5,916 bases of DNA from Verrucomicrobiales bacterium (GCA_017853785.1 JAFMIX010000146.1:1-5916); one strand, 5' to 3'. Counted from the first letter of the stretch, positions 1 to 5,705 are shown. Numbers and translations: made by a program. The notes: generated by a model from the letters alone, not told the origin.

Positions 1-366
1 TTTAAGATGGTCGGCAGCGGTGAGCTGGAGAAAACCAAGCCGGTGCTCGCGGCGCTGCCCCGGCTGGTCCAGGCGACAAACAAGTTTGGGGAGTCCTCCT
101 TGCGTTTCGCCGGCAAAGAAGGTCACGAGGCAATCGTGCGCTTGCTGCTGGAAAAGAAGGCGGACTCCAATGCGGCGGCTGGTAGTTTCTCTGGGGCTGC
201 GCCGCCGCACTATGTTCTGCCCTGCAGTCAGAACCTGCGGGTAGCGGAGTTGCTGATTGCCAGTAATGCCAATATCAATGCCCAGATGCGGGTGGGAGGG
301 ACGCCGTGCGTCCGGGCTGTTTATCGAGGAAACAAGCCGCTGATTGAGCTGCTGTTGGCGTGCTAG
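1..366 (+). CDS. Ankyrin-repeat protein, fragment (5' end outside window, ends at premature TAG)
   Basis: The frame is open from base 1, so the gene probably begins to the left; the ATG at 7-9 falls inside a repeat-like stretch (GSGELEKTKPVLAALPRLV) and is unlikely to be the true start. Three to four degenerate ankyrin repeats of about 33 residues can be seen, with helix pairs such as GHEAIVRLLLEKKADSNA, NLRVAELLIASNANINA and GNKPLIELLLA. The usual TPLHxAA turn is eroded to SSLRFAG, APPHYVL and TPCVRAV. Ankyrin repeats bind other proteins; partner and cellular location cannot be read here. Translation stops at TAG 364-366 in the middle of a repeat, and the same frame resumes ankyrin sequence directly afterwards, so this and the next entry are most likely one broken gene. 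Base composition is less G+C-rich than the genes to the right. Confidence 0.7.
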   Translation, partial: FKMVGSGELEKTKPVLAALPRLVQATNKFGESSLRFAGKEGHEAIVRLLLEKKADSNAAAGSFSGAAPPHYVLPCSQNLRVAELLIASNANINAQMRVGGTPCVRAVYRGNKPLIELLLAC

Positions 367-790
367 CCCGAAGGCAACATCAAGTCTTCCGCCGGTCAGC
401 CGCCGCCGATCATGGCGGCGCAGTTTGGCCGGGAAGACATCGTGGAGCGACTGGTGGCACACGGCGCGAAAGGCGCAGCAACAATGGCGTATCGCCCCAC
501 AGCGCAGCGCCGGGCGGCCGTTTCGGATGAAGTCGGGGTCGCTACAGTGTCGCTTGAGAATAAGGCTGAAATCAATGCTGCTGATGCTGCCGGGCGGCAG
601 CCATTGCACCTTGCGGTGAAGTGCAAGATTTCTGCGATGGTAAAATTTCTCCGCGAAAACAAAGCCGAGGTTGAGATTCAGGATGTAACAGGCAGGACTC
701 CGCGGAGTCTTGCCGAGAACGACGGCATCGCTGCATCACAGCCCTGTTTGCCGGACAGGGTAACCATGAAAATCGGTGAAGCTTGCAGTT

Positions 791-799
791 GGGGGGGGG
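791..799 (+). repeat. Nine-G homopolymer tract
   Basis: Nine consecutive G near the end of the ankyrin frame. With nine G the frame continues to 888 through the terminator; with eight it reads TGG GGG GGG TGA and stops. The tract could slip in replication or be a sequencing miscount. Confidence 0.8.
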
Positions 800-842
800 T
801 GACAGTCATGCTTGAAGTGCGGAAGATCAAACCGGACAAAAC

Positions 843-872
843 AAAAGGCCGGACAACAGGTCCGGCCTTTTT
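843..872 (+). terminator. Intrinsic (Rho-independent) terminator
   Basis: A perfect 12-bp inverted repeat, AAAAGGCCGGAC (843-854) and GTCCGGCCTTTT (860-871), encloses a five-base loop and is followed by another T, giving a run of five T. It is A-rich on the left and T-rich on the right, so it could act in both directions. It is placed to end transcription of the ankyrin gene and isolates the gene starting at 1078 from read-through. Confidence 0.85.
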
Positions 873-879
873 ACACACC

Positions 880-940
880 CGCACTTGAGAACAAAGTGCG
901 GAAACACTGGTGATAGATTAACCGGGAACACGTTTCCGCA
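880..940. repeat. Cluster of two inverted repeats after the terminator
   Basis: CGCACTT (880-886) pairs with AAGTGCG (894-900) around a seven-base loop. TGCGGAAAC (897-905) pairs with GTTTCCGCA (932-940) around 26 bases that can themselves form a short stem (907-911 with 921-925). The two hairpins share bases 897-900 and would exclude each other. No known RNA family or attachment site is recognised. Confidence 0.4.
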
Positions 941-993
941 TAGTCCCCACAACTGGTTACAAGTGGCGTCCGGGTGGCGCCAGCCCGAATTTG

Positions 994-1010
994 CCCTGAT
1001 GCCGTCAGGG
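994..1010. repeat. Short perfect hairpin in the spacer
   Basis: CCCTGA (994-999) pairs with TCAGGG (1005-1010) around a five-base loop, followed by three T. It is too short and lacks the U-run of a convincing terminator. The rest of the 889-1077 spacer shows no supportable gene. Confidence 0.3.
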
Positions 1011-1065
1011 TTTCCGGCGATGTCCGTCCCCAGTTTTTCAATTCCCTCGTTCGGACTTTCCCGGG

Positions 1066-1071
1066 TAGTGT
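1066..1071 (+). promoter_or_regulatory. Possible -10 element of the LplT-Aas fusion gene
   Basis: TAGTGT lies six bases before ATG 1078. The same arrangement (TAGNNT, six bases, ATG) occurs at the gene starting at 5706. Transcription would begin at about the start codon, giving a leaderless message. No convincing -35 box is seen 17 bases upstream, so support is weak. Confidence 0.2.
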
Positions 1072-1077
1072 TCCGCC

Positions 1078-4000
1078 ATGAATTTGGCCGAACCCGCAAC
1101 CCGCAACCCGCAGCCTGCAACCAATAGAGGTTTCTGGGCGCTGATCGCAACGCAATTCCAAGGCGCGTTCAGCGACAACGCGCTCAAGTGGCTCGTCATC
1201 TTCCTCATCACGGGGATGAACCTGCCCGCCGAGAAGCGCGACCAGCTCGTGGGCATCGTCGGCGCACTGTTCGCGCTGCCGTTCATCGTGTTTTCCATGA
1301 CGGGCGGCTTCCTCGCCGACCGGTTCAGCAAGCGCACCGTGACCATCGGCGTGAAATGTTTTGAAATCCTCGTCATGCTGCTGGCGCTCGCGGGGCTGGC
1401 GGCGGACAATATCCATCTCACCATCGGCTGCGTGTTTCTGATGGGCGTGCACAGCGCCATCTTCGGTCCGTCCAAATACGGCCTGCTGCCGGAACTGCTG
1501 CCGGAGAAAAAACTTTCGTGGGGCAACGGCGTGCTCGAACTCGGCACGTTCCTCGCCATCATCAGCGGCACGGTCGCGGCCGGCTGGCTGTGCAAATGGT
1601 TCGCCGGGCAGCAGGCGTGGTCCGGCGCGGTGCTGATTGCGCTCGCGGGGTTCGGGCTGCTGACCAGCTGCGGCATCACAAAAATTCCCGCCGCGGATCC
1701 GGCGAAAAAATTCCGCGCGAACTTCGTCGCCGATCTGGGGGCGCAGGTGAAGCGCATCCGCCGTGACCGCGCCTTGTGGCTGGCGGTGCTGGGCAACACC
1801 TACTTCTTCGCCATCGCCGCCCTGATACAGTTCCTCATCGTCATCTACGCCACCGACGTGCTGGGCCTCACCGACCCGGCGAAGAGCGGCTATCTGCAGG
1901 CCGCCACCGCCATCGGCATCGGGCTGGGCAGCTTTGCGGCAGGTTACCTCTCTGGCGGCAAGATCGAAACCGGCCTCATTCCGCTGGGCTCGGTGGGGTT
2001 GACGATCTGCGCCGCGCTGCTCGGGCGCACCGGTCTGGCGTTCGAGCAGGTCGCGCTCGACCTCGCGCTGCTGGGATGCTTCGGCGGTTTCTTCATCGTG
2101 CCGATTTCGGCGTTGCTGCAACACCGCCCGGACAAGGAAAACAAAGGCGGCGTGCTCGCGGCGGCCAATCTGCTTTCGTTCGTCGGGATTTTTCTCGCGT
2201 CGGGCGTTTATTACCTGCTGACCGTCACGCTGCACCTCCCGCCGCCCACGATATTTCTGCTCATCGCGGCGTTGACGCTGGGCGCGACGATTTACGTCAT
2301 CGTGTTGTTGCCGGATTCGCTCCTGCGGTTTGTGCTCTGGTGCGCCACGCATTCGCTCTACCGCATCCGGGTGGACGGGCGCGACAACATCCCCGCGAAG
2401 GGCGGCGCGCTGTTCGTCTGCAACCACGTGTCGTGGGTGGACGCCGTCCTGCTGATCGCCAGCACCGACCGCCCCGTGCGCTTCGTGATGTTCAAGGACA
2501 TCTACGAGCGGCGCTGGATAAATCCGTTCTGCAGAATCCTGGGCGTGATTCCCATCTCCTCCGAGCAACGCCCGCGCGAACTCATCCAATCGCTCAAAGC
2601 CGCGAGCCAGGCCATCCGCGACGGCGAAGTCGTCTGCATCTTCGCCGAGGGCGAAATCACGCGCATCGGCCAGCTGCTGCCGTTCCGGCGCGGCCTGGAA
2701 CGCATCATGAAAGAAGTGGATGCGCCCATCATCCCCATCGCGCTCGAAGGCGTGGCCGGCACGCCGTCCAGCTTCAAGGGCGGGCGGTTTGTGTGGCGGT
2801 TGCCGGCGCGCATCCCGCATCCCGTGACCGTGAGTTTCGGGAAGCCGATGCCGCCCACGGCGACCGCGCCGGAAGTGCGCCAAGCCGTGCAGGAACTCGT
2901 GGCCAACGCCTGGGGGCATCGGCGCGACCGCATGAAGCCGCTGCACCGCAAGTTCGTCGCCACCGCGCGGCGAGTGCCGTTCCGCTTCGCGATGGCCGAC
3001 GCGCAGACGCCGCGGGTGACGTTCGGGAACGCCTTGGTGAAAACCGTTTTCCTCGCGCGCCGACTGAAGCAAGTTTGGGCAAATCAGAACATGGTCGGGC
3101 TGCTGCTGCCGCCGAGCGTGGCCGGTTCGTTGGTGAACTGGGCGGCGCTGCTCGGCGGCAAAGTGCCGGTGAACCTGAACTACACGCTCGCGGACGAAGC
3201 GCTTGCCTCGTGCGCGCGGCAGTGCGAACTCAAGACCGTGGTCACCTCGCGGGCGTTTCTGGAAAAGGTGAAATTGAAAGTGCCGGGCGAGGTATTTTAC
3301 CTCGAAGACCTCGCAGCCAAGCCCGGCGGGGGCGAGAAGCTCGCGGCGTTGTTACTGGCGTGGTTCATGCCGGTGGGGTGGTTGGAGCGCGCGCTGGGTC
3401 GCGAGCGGAAAATCAAGTTGGACGACCGCGCCACCGTGATTTTCTCCAGCGGCAGCACCGGCGAGCCGAAGGGCGTGATGCTATCGCACTACAACATCGG
3501 CTCGAACATCGAGCAGATGGAACAGGTCTTCGCGCTGGAAAAAAAGGACCGCATCCTCGGCGTGCTGCCGTTCTTCCATTCGTTCGGATTCACCGGCACG
3601 TTGGCGCTGCCGACCACGCTCGGCGTGGGGGTGGTGTTTCATCCAAATCCGCTCGACTCAAAATCCATCGGCACGCTCGCGCATCATCATGCCGTCACGT
3701 TTCTGCTGGCGACGCCGACGTTCCTGCAAATCTACATGCGCGGCTGTTCGCCGGAGCAGTTCGGCAGCGTGCGGCTCGTGGCGGTGGGCGCGGAAAAATT
3801 GCCCGACCGCATCGCCACGGCGTTCGAAGAGCGGTTTGGCATCCGGCCGTTCGAGGCCTACGGTTGCACCGAATGCGCGCCAGCGGTGACGGTGAACACC
3901 TTCGATTTCCGCGCGGCGGGTTTCCGTCAGGTAGGGGCGAAACGCGGCAAGATCGGCCATCCGCTGCCCGGCGTCTGTGTGCGCGTGGTGGACGTGAACA

Positions 4001-4617
4001 ATCCGCGCGTGGAAAATTCCGTCCCGCTCGGCGAATCCGGCCTGCTGCTCGTGCGCGGCCCGAACGTGATGCTCGGCTACCTCGGCAAGCCGGAGAAGAC
4101 GGCGGAGGTGTTGGTGGGTGATCCAGGCAGGGCGGGCAGTCCTCCGCCCGCCGCCGGGTCACTGGCCGACGAACGGCGCGCACGGAGTGACGCGCCCTGC
4201 CAGCCTGCAAACTGGTATGTCACCGGCGACATCGCGGCGCTGGACGAGGACGGCTTCCTGCAGATCACCGACCGGCTGAACCGCTTCAGCAAGATCGGCG
4301 GCGAGATGGTGCCGCACATCAAGGTGGAGGAGAAATTGCACGAGCTCGCCGGGGCGCTGGAGCAGACATTCGTCGTGGCGGGCGTGCCGGATGAGAAGAA
4401 GGGCGAGCGCCTCGTCGTCCTGCACAAGCTCGCGGCGGACGCGTTGCCGGCGGTGCTGGAGAAACTGGCAGCGAGCGATCTGCCAAATCTGTGGAAGCCG
4501 CGGGCGGAACAATTTTTCCGCGTGGAGGCATTTCCGCTGCTCGGCACGGGAAAATTGGATTTGCGCAAGGTGAAGGAAACGGCGCAGGCTTTTTCAGCCA
4601 CCGATCAACACCGATAA
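1078..4617 (+). CDS. LplT-Aas fusion: MFS lysophospholipid transporter, PlsC acyltransferase and acyl-ACP synthetase
   Basis: An inner-membrane protein of 1179 residues predicted to flip lysophospholipids inward, activate fatty acids to acyl-ACP with ATP, and acylate the lysophospholipid. In Escherichia coli these jobs are split between LplT (about 400 residues) and Aas (about 720).
Residues 18-415 are a major facilitator domain opening with QFQGAFSDN (26-34) and carrying motif A, GGFLADRFSKR (76-86). Residues 420-600 are a PlsC domain with HX4D (H450, D455) and FAEGEITR (522-529). Residues 620-1179 are an AMP-binding enzyme with P-loop SSGSTGEPKG (790-799), YGCTE (928-932), TGD (D1051), DRLNRFSKIGGE (1065-1076) and conserved lysine K1159 in GTGKLD.
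ATG 1078 is the first start after an in-frame TAG at 1066-1068; there is no Shine-Dalgarno sequence. Residues 6-16 come from a heptamer repeat, about 1013-1044 are an insertion absent from relatives as I remember them, and the last six codons lie in another repeat. All catalytic motifs are intact. Confidence 0.93.
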   Translation: MNLAEPATRNPQPATNRGFWALIATQFQGAFSDNALKWLVIFLITGMNLPAEKRDQLVGIVGALFALPFIVFSMTGGFLADRFSKRTVTIGVKCFEILVMLLALAGLAADNIHLTIGCVFLMGVHSAIFGPSKYGLLPELLPEKKLSWGNGVLELGTFLAIISGTVAAGWLCKWFAGQQAWSGAVLIALAGFGLLTSCGITKIPAADPAKKFRANFVADLGAQVKRIRRDRALWLAVLGNTYFFAIAALIQFLIVIYATDVLGLTDPAKSGYLQAATAIGIGLGSFAAGYLSGGKIETGLIPLGSVGLTICAALLGRTGLAFEQVALDLALLGCFGGFFIVPISALLQHRPDKENKGGVLAAANLLSFVGIFLASGVYYLLTVTLHLPPPTIFLLIAALTLGATIYVIVLLPDSLLRFVLWCATHSLYRIRVDGRDNIPAKGGALFVCNHVSWVDAVLLIASTDRPVRFVMFKDIYERRWINPFCRILGVIPISSEQRPRELIQSLKAASQAIRDGEVVCIFAEGEITRIGQLLPFRRGLERIMKEVDAPIIPIALEGVAGTPSSFKGGRFVWRLPARIPHPVTVSFGKPMPPTATAPEVRQAVQELVANAWGHRRDRMKPLHRKFVATARRVPFRFAMADAQTPRVTFGNALVKTVFLARRLKQVWANQNMVGLLLPPSVAGSLVNWAALLGGKVPVNLNYTLADEALASCARQCELKTVVTSRAFLEKVKLKVPGEVFYLEDLAAKPGGGEKLAALLLAWFMPVGWLERALGRERKIKLDDRATVIFSSGSTGEPKGVMLSHYNIGSNIEQMEQVFALEKKDRILGVLPFFHSFGFTGTLALPTTLGVGVVFHPNPLDSKSIGTLAHHHAVTFLLATPTFLQIYMRGCSPEQFGSVRLVAVGAEKLPDRIATAFEERFGIRPFEAYGCTECAPAVTVNTFDFRAAGFRQVGAKRGKIGHPLPGVCVRVVDVNNPRVENSVPLGESGLLLVRGPNVMLGYLGKPEKTAEVLVGDPGRAGSPPPAAGSLADERRARSDAPCQPANWYVTGDIAALDEDGFLQITDRLNRFSKIGGEMVPHIKVEEKLHELAGALEQTFVVAGVPDEKKGERLVVLHKLAADALPAVLEKLAASDLPNLWKPRAEQFFRVEAFPLLGTGKLDLRKVKETAQAFSATDQHR
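1091..1122 (+). repeat. Heptamer tandem repeat (AACCCGC) inside the start of the fusion gene
   Basis: AACCCGC occurs three times head to tail (1091-1097, 1098-1104, 1105-1111), followed by a variant AGCCTGC (1112-1118) and a partial AACC. Because seven is not a multiple of three, the units are read in successive frames and give the low-complexity stretch around PATRNPQPATN. Confidence 0.75.
4114..4209 (+). repeat. In-frame palindromic insertion in the acyl-ACP synthetase domain
   Basis: Between AEVL (ending residue 1012) and WYVTGD (from 1046), where adenylate-forming enzymes usually have only a few residues, there are about 32 low-complexity residues rich in Pro, Ala, Arg and Gly. The DNA is a nest of inverted repeats. 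The outer arms are GGCAGGGCG (4126-4134) and CGCCCTGCC (4193-4201). Inside are GGCGGGC (4131-4137) with GCCCGCC (4146-4152), and GTCACT (4158-4163) with AGTGAC (4186-4191), the latter enclosing GCCG (4165-4168) and CGGC (4174-4177). The first two stems share bases. The size of 96 bases is a multiple of three, so the frame is kept. It resembles in principle the Rickettsia palindromic elements that sit in frame in genes. The boundaries are estimated from the family pattern. Confidence 0.6.
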
Positions 4618-4659
4618 AACACGGATAGAACAATCATCCGGGTTTCATCCGTGTTCGGT
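4599..4659. repeat. CACNGAT-type repeat array with hairpin between convergent genes; possible terminator
   Basis: Three head-to-tail units, CACCGATCAA (4599-4608), CACCGATAAAA (4609-4619) and CACGGATAGAA (4620-4630), are followed by two reverse-oriented units, ATCCGGGTTTC (4636-4646) and ATCCGTGTTC (4647-4656). AACACGGAT (4618-4626) pairs perfectly with ATCCGTGTT (4647-4655); beyond a four-base bulge ACCG (4610-4613) pairs with CGGT (4656-4659). The hairpin fills most of the 48-bp gap between the fusion gene and fabD and may stop transcription from both sides, but it lacks a U-run. The array contains the last six codons and the stop of the fusion gene. Confidence 0.65.
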
Positions 4660-4665
4660 CCGAGG

Positions 4666-5595
4666 CTAAACTGAAAGTGCTTTCGCGGTCGCTTCCAAAC
4701 TTGCCGCGTCGGCGACGTTGAGCATCTGCACGTCCTTGTTGATGCGTTTCATGAAGCCGCTCAACGCGGTGCCCGGGCCGAGCTCGATGAAGCGCGTGTA
4801 GCCTTGTGCAAGCAACGCCCGCATCGATTCTTCCCACCGCACCGACGCGCAGACTTGTTCGACGAGGCGCGCGGAGATTTCGGCGGGCGTGGTGTGCGGT
4901 TCGGCGGTGACGTTGCTGATGACGGGGACGGCGGGGGCGGAGAGTTTGGCGTGCGCGAGTTCGGCGGCGAGCTTGGGTTGCGCGCTGGCCATGAGCGGCG
5001 AGTGATACGCGCCCGCGACGGGCAGGGGGATGGCGCGGCGGGCGCCCTTCGCTTTGGCGAGATCGCACGCGGCGATGATTTTTTCCTCTTCACCGGAGAT
5101 GACGAGCTGACCGGGGCAATTCAAGTTGGCGAGCACGACGCCGGCGGCGGCGCAGACTTCGCGGGTGGGTGCTTCATCGAGGCCGATGACGGCGGCCATG
5201 CCGCCCTGGGTGACCTCGCAGGCTTCCTGCATGAACTTGCCGCGCTGGCGGACGACGCGGAGACCGTCCTCGAAACTCATCGCGCCGGCGGCGGTGAGGG
5301 CGGTGAATTCGCCGAGGGAAAGTCCGGCGGTGGCGGCGAACTTGAGTGCGGGAACTTTTTCCTTCAGCAACTCAAACGCGATCCAACTGACGAGGAAGAT
5401 GCCGGGTTGGGCGTGTTCGGTCTTGGTGAGTTCGGCGTCCGGGCCGTTGAAGCAGACGGCGGCGAGGTCGTAGCCGAGGGCGGCGTTGGCGCGGTCGAAC
5501 CAGGCTTTGGCGGTGGGATGGGCGGCGGCGAGGTCCTTGCCCATGCCGACGGTCTGGGCGCCTTGGCCGGCGAAGAGAAGTGAGGTTTTGCTCAT
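4666..5595 (-). CDS. fabD: Malonyl-CoA:ACP transacylase
   Basis: This 309-residue cytosolic enzyme moves malonyl groups from malonyl-CoA to acyl carrier protein, supplying the extender unit for type II fatty acid synthesis. The length is normal for the family. Visible are the N-terminal GQGAQ (10-14), the nucleophile serine S93 in GLSLGE (91-96), the malonate-binding arginine R118 in RQRGKFMQ, N159 and Q163 in NLNCPGQLVISG, the catalytic histidine H198 in AYHSPLM, and the C-terminal ELGPGTALSGFMKRI. The residue before the nucleophile is leucine where the family usually has histidine (GHSLGE). ATG 5595 puts the conserved LLFAGQGAQ at the usual distance from the start; no Shine-Dalgarno sequence is seen. 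The gene stands alone rather than in a fabH-fabD-fabG-acpP cluster, convergent with the LplT-Aas fusion and divergent from the gene at 5706. Polyketide-type acyltransferases share the fold, but size and motifs fit FabD. Confidence 0.95.
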   Translation of the reverse strand: MSKTSLLFAGQGAQTVGMGKDLAAAHPTAKAWFDRANAALGYDLAAVCFNGPDAELTKTEHAQPGIFLVSWIAFELLKEKVPALKFAATAGLSLGEFTALTAAGAMSFEDGLRVVRQRGKFMQEACEVTQGGMAAVIGLDEAPTREVCAAAGVVLANLNCPGQLVISGEEEKIIAACDLAKAKGARRAIPLPVAGAYHSPLMASAQPKLAAELAHAKLSAPAVPVISNVTAEPHTTPAEISARLVEQVCASVRWEESMRALLAQGYTRFIELGPGTALSGFMKRINKDVQMLNVADAASLEATAKALSV

Positions 5596-5606
5596 AAAGT
5601 GGCGGG

Positions 5607-5635
5607 AGAATAGCCACAGATGGACGCAGATGAAA
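5607..5635 (-). promoter_or_regulatory. Possible fabD promoter
   Basis: On the minus strand TATTCT (5612-5607) lies 17 bases from TTTCAT (5635-5630). The -10 box matches the consensus fairly well and the -35 box poorly. Transcription would start about five bases before ATG 5595, leaving almost no leader, in keeping with the absent Shine-Dalgarno sequence. The proposed promoter lies largely within the repeat array at 5615-5646. Confidence 0.3.
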
Positions 5636-5646
5636 CACAGATTTTT
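5615..5646 (+). repeat. CACAGAT-type three-unit repeat array upstream of fabD
   Basis: Units CACAGATGGA (5615-5624), CGCAGATGAAA (5625-5635) and CACAGATTTTT (5636-5646) have lengths 10, 11 and 11, the same series as the array at 4599-4630 and in the same orientation. The two arrays flank fabD about 1 kb apart. Here there is no reverse-oriented second half, so no hairpin forms. From memory, similar sequences are scattered between genes in Verrucomicrobiota genomes. Confidence 0.6.
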
Positions 5647-5690
5647 CAGCGCACTTGGGTTAGCAGATTCTGGAAACTCCGGGGGGCACG

Positions 5691-5699
5691 TGTTAGCTT
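5691..5699 (+). promoter_or_regulatory. Possible extended -10 promoter for the gene at 5706
   Basis: TG-T-TAGCTT has the layout of an extended -10 element, with hexamer TAGCTT at 5694-5699. Seventeen bases upstream is TGGAAA, a poor -35 match. Transcription starting about seven bases downstream would begin at the ATG itself, giving a leaderless message; there is no Shine-Dalgarno sequence. Confidence 0.35.
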
Positions 5700-5705
5700 C
5701 TGCGC

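Larger units (their letters stand above)
412..888 (+). pseudogene. Ankyrin-repeat protein, 3' fragment downstream of the in-frame stop
   Basis: This continues the previous fragment in the same frame. Ankyrin-like sequence already resumes at about 376, before the ATG at 412. Recognisable pieces are MAAQFGREDIVERLVAHGA (helix pair of a repeat) and GRQPLHLAVKCKISAMVKFL followed by NKAEVEIQDVTGRTPRSLAE. The stretch between them (about 485-560) is not repeat-like in this frame, but another frame at 495-509 reads PHSAA, close to the ankyrin PLHxAA turn, which suggests two compensating indels. The last 30 or so codons, after a nine-G tract at 791-799, lie over a strong intrinsic terminator and are probably not natural coding sequence. 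Removing one G would end the frame at a TGA immediately after the tract. No ribosome binding site precedes ATG 412. It is a decayed remnant, or a gene damaged by sequencing errors. Confidence 0.6.

Noticed and set aside
1..888. Toxin or phage-defence ankyrin protein with partner genes
   Set aside because: Only degenerate ankyrin repeats are visible, with no effector domain and no linked defence gene; the frame is broken.
897..960. Integron attC-like recombination site
   Set aside because: An inverted repeat with internal imperfect stem is present, but paired RYYYAAC and GTTRRRY core sites are not found and no integrase or cassette array is visible.
885..1127. 80-codon open frame spanning the spacer and the start of the fusion gene
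   Set aside because: No recognisable domain; it begins in an inverted repeat and ends in the heptamer array, overlapping the real gene in another frame.
871..3072. 733-codon open frame on the minus strand opposite the fusion gene
   Set aside because: It is rich in Arg, His, Gln, Glu and Asp with no recognisable domain, and lies antisense to a gene with intact MFS and PlsC motifs; it is a by-product of strong third-position G/C bias.
1776..4121. 781-codon open frame on the plus strand, shifted relative to the fusion gene
   Set aside because: Arg/Ala/Gly/His-rich low-complexity translation without motifs, wholly inside the fusion gene; it ends within the palindromic insertion only because a stop happens to occur there.
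4599..4659. CRISPR array
   Set aside because: Units are 10-11 bases head to tail without spacers, and no cas genes are present.
4804..5583. 259-codon open frame antisense to fabD
   Set aside because: The translation is Gly/Asp/Glu-rich and repetitive, as expected from the complement of Ala/Pro/Leu codons; fabD has all catalytic motifs.
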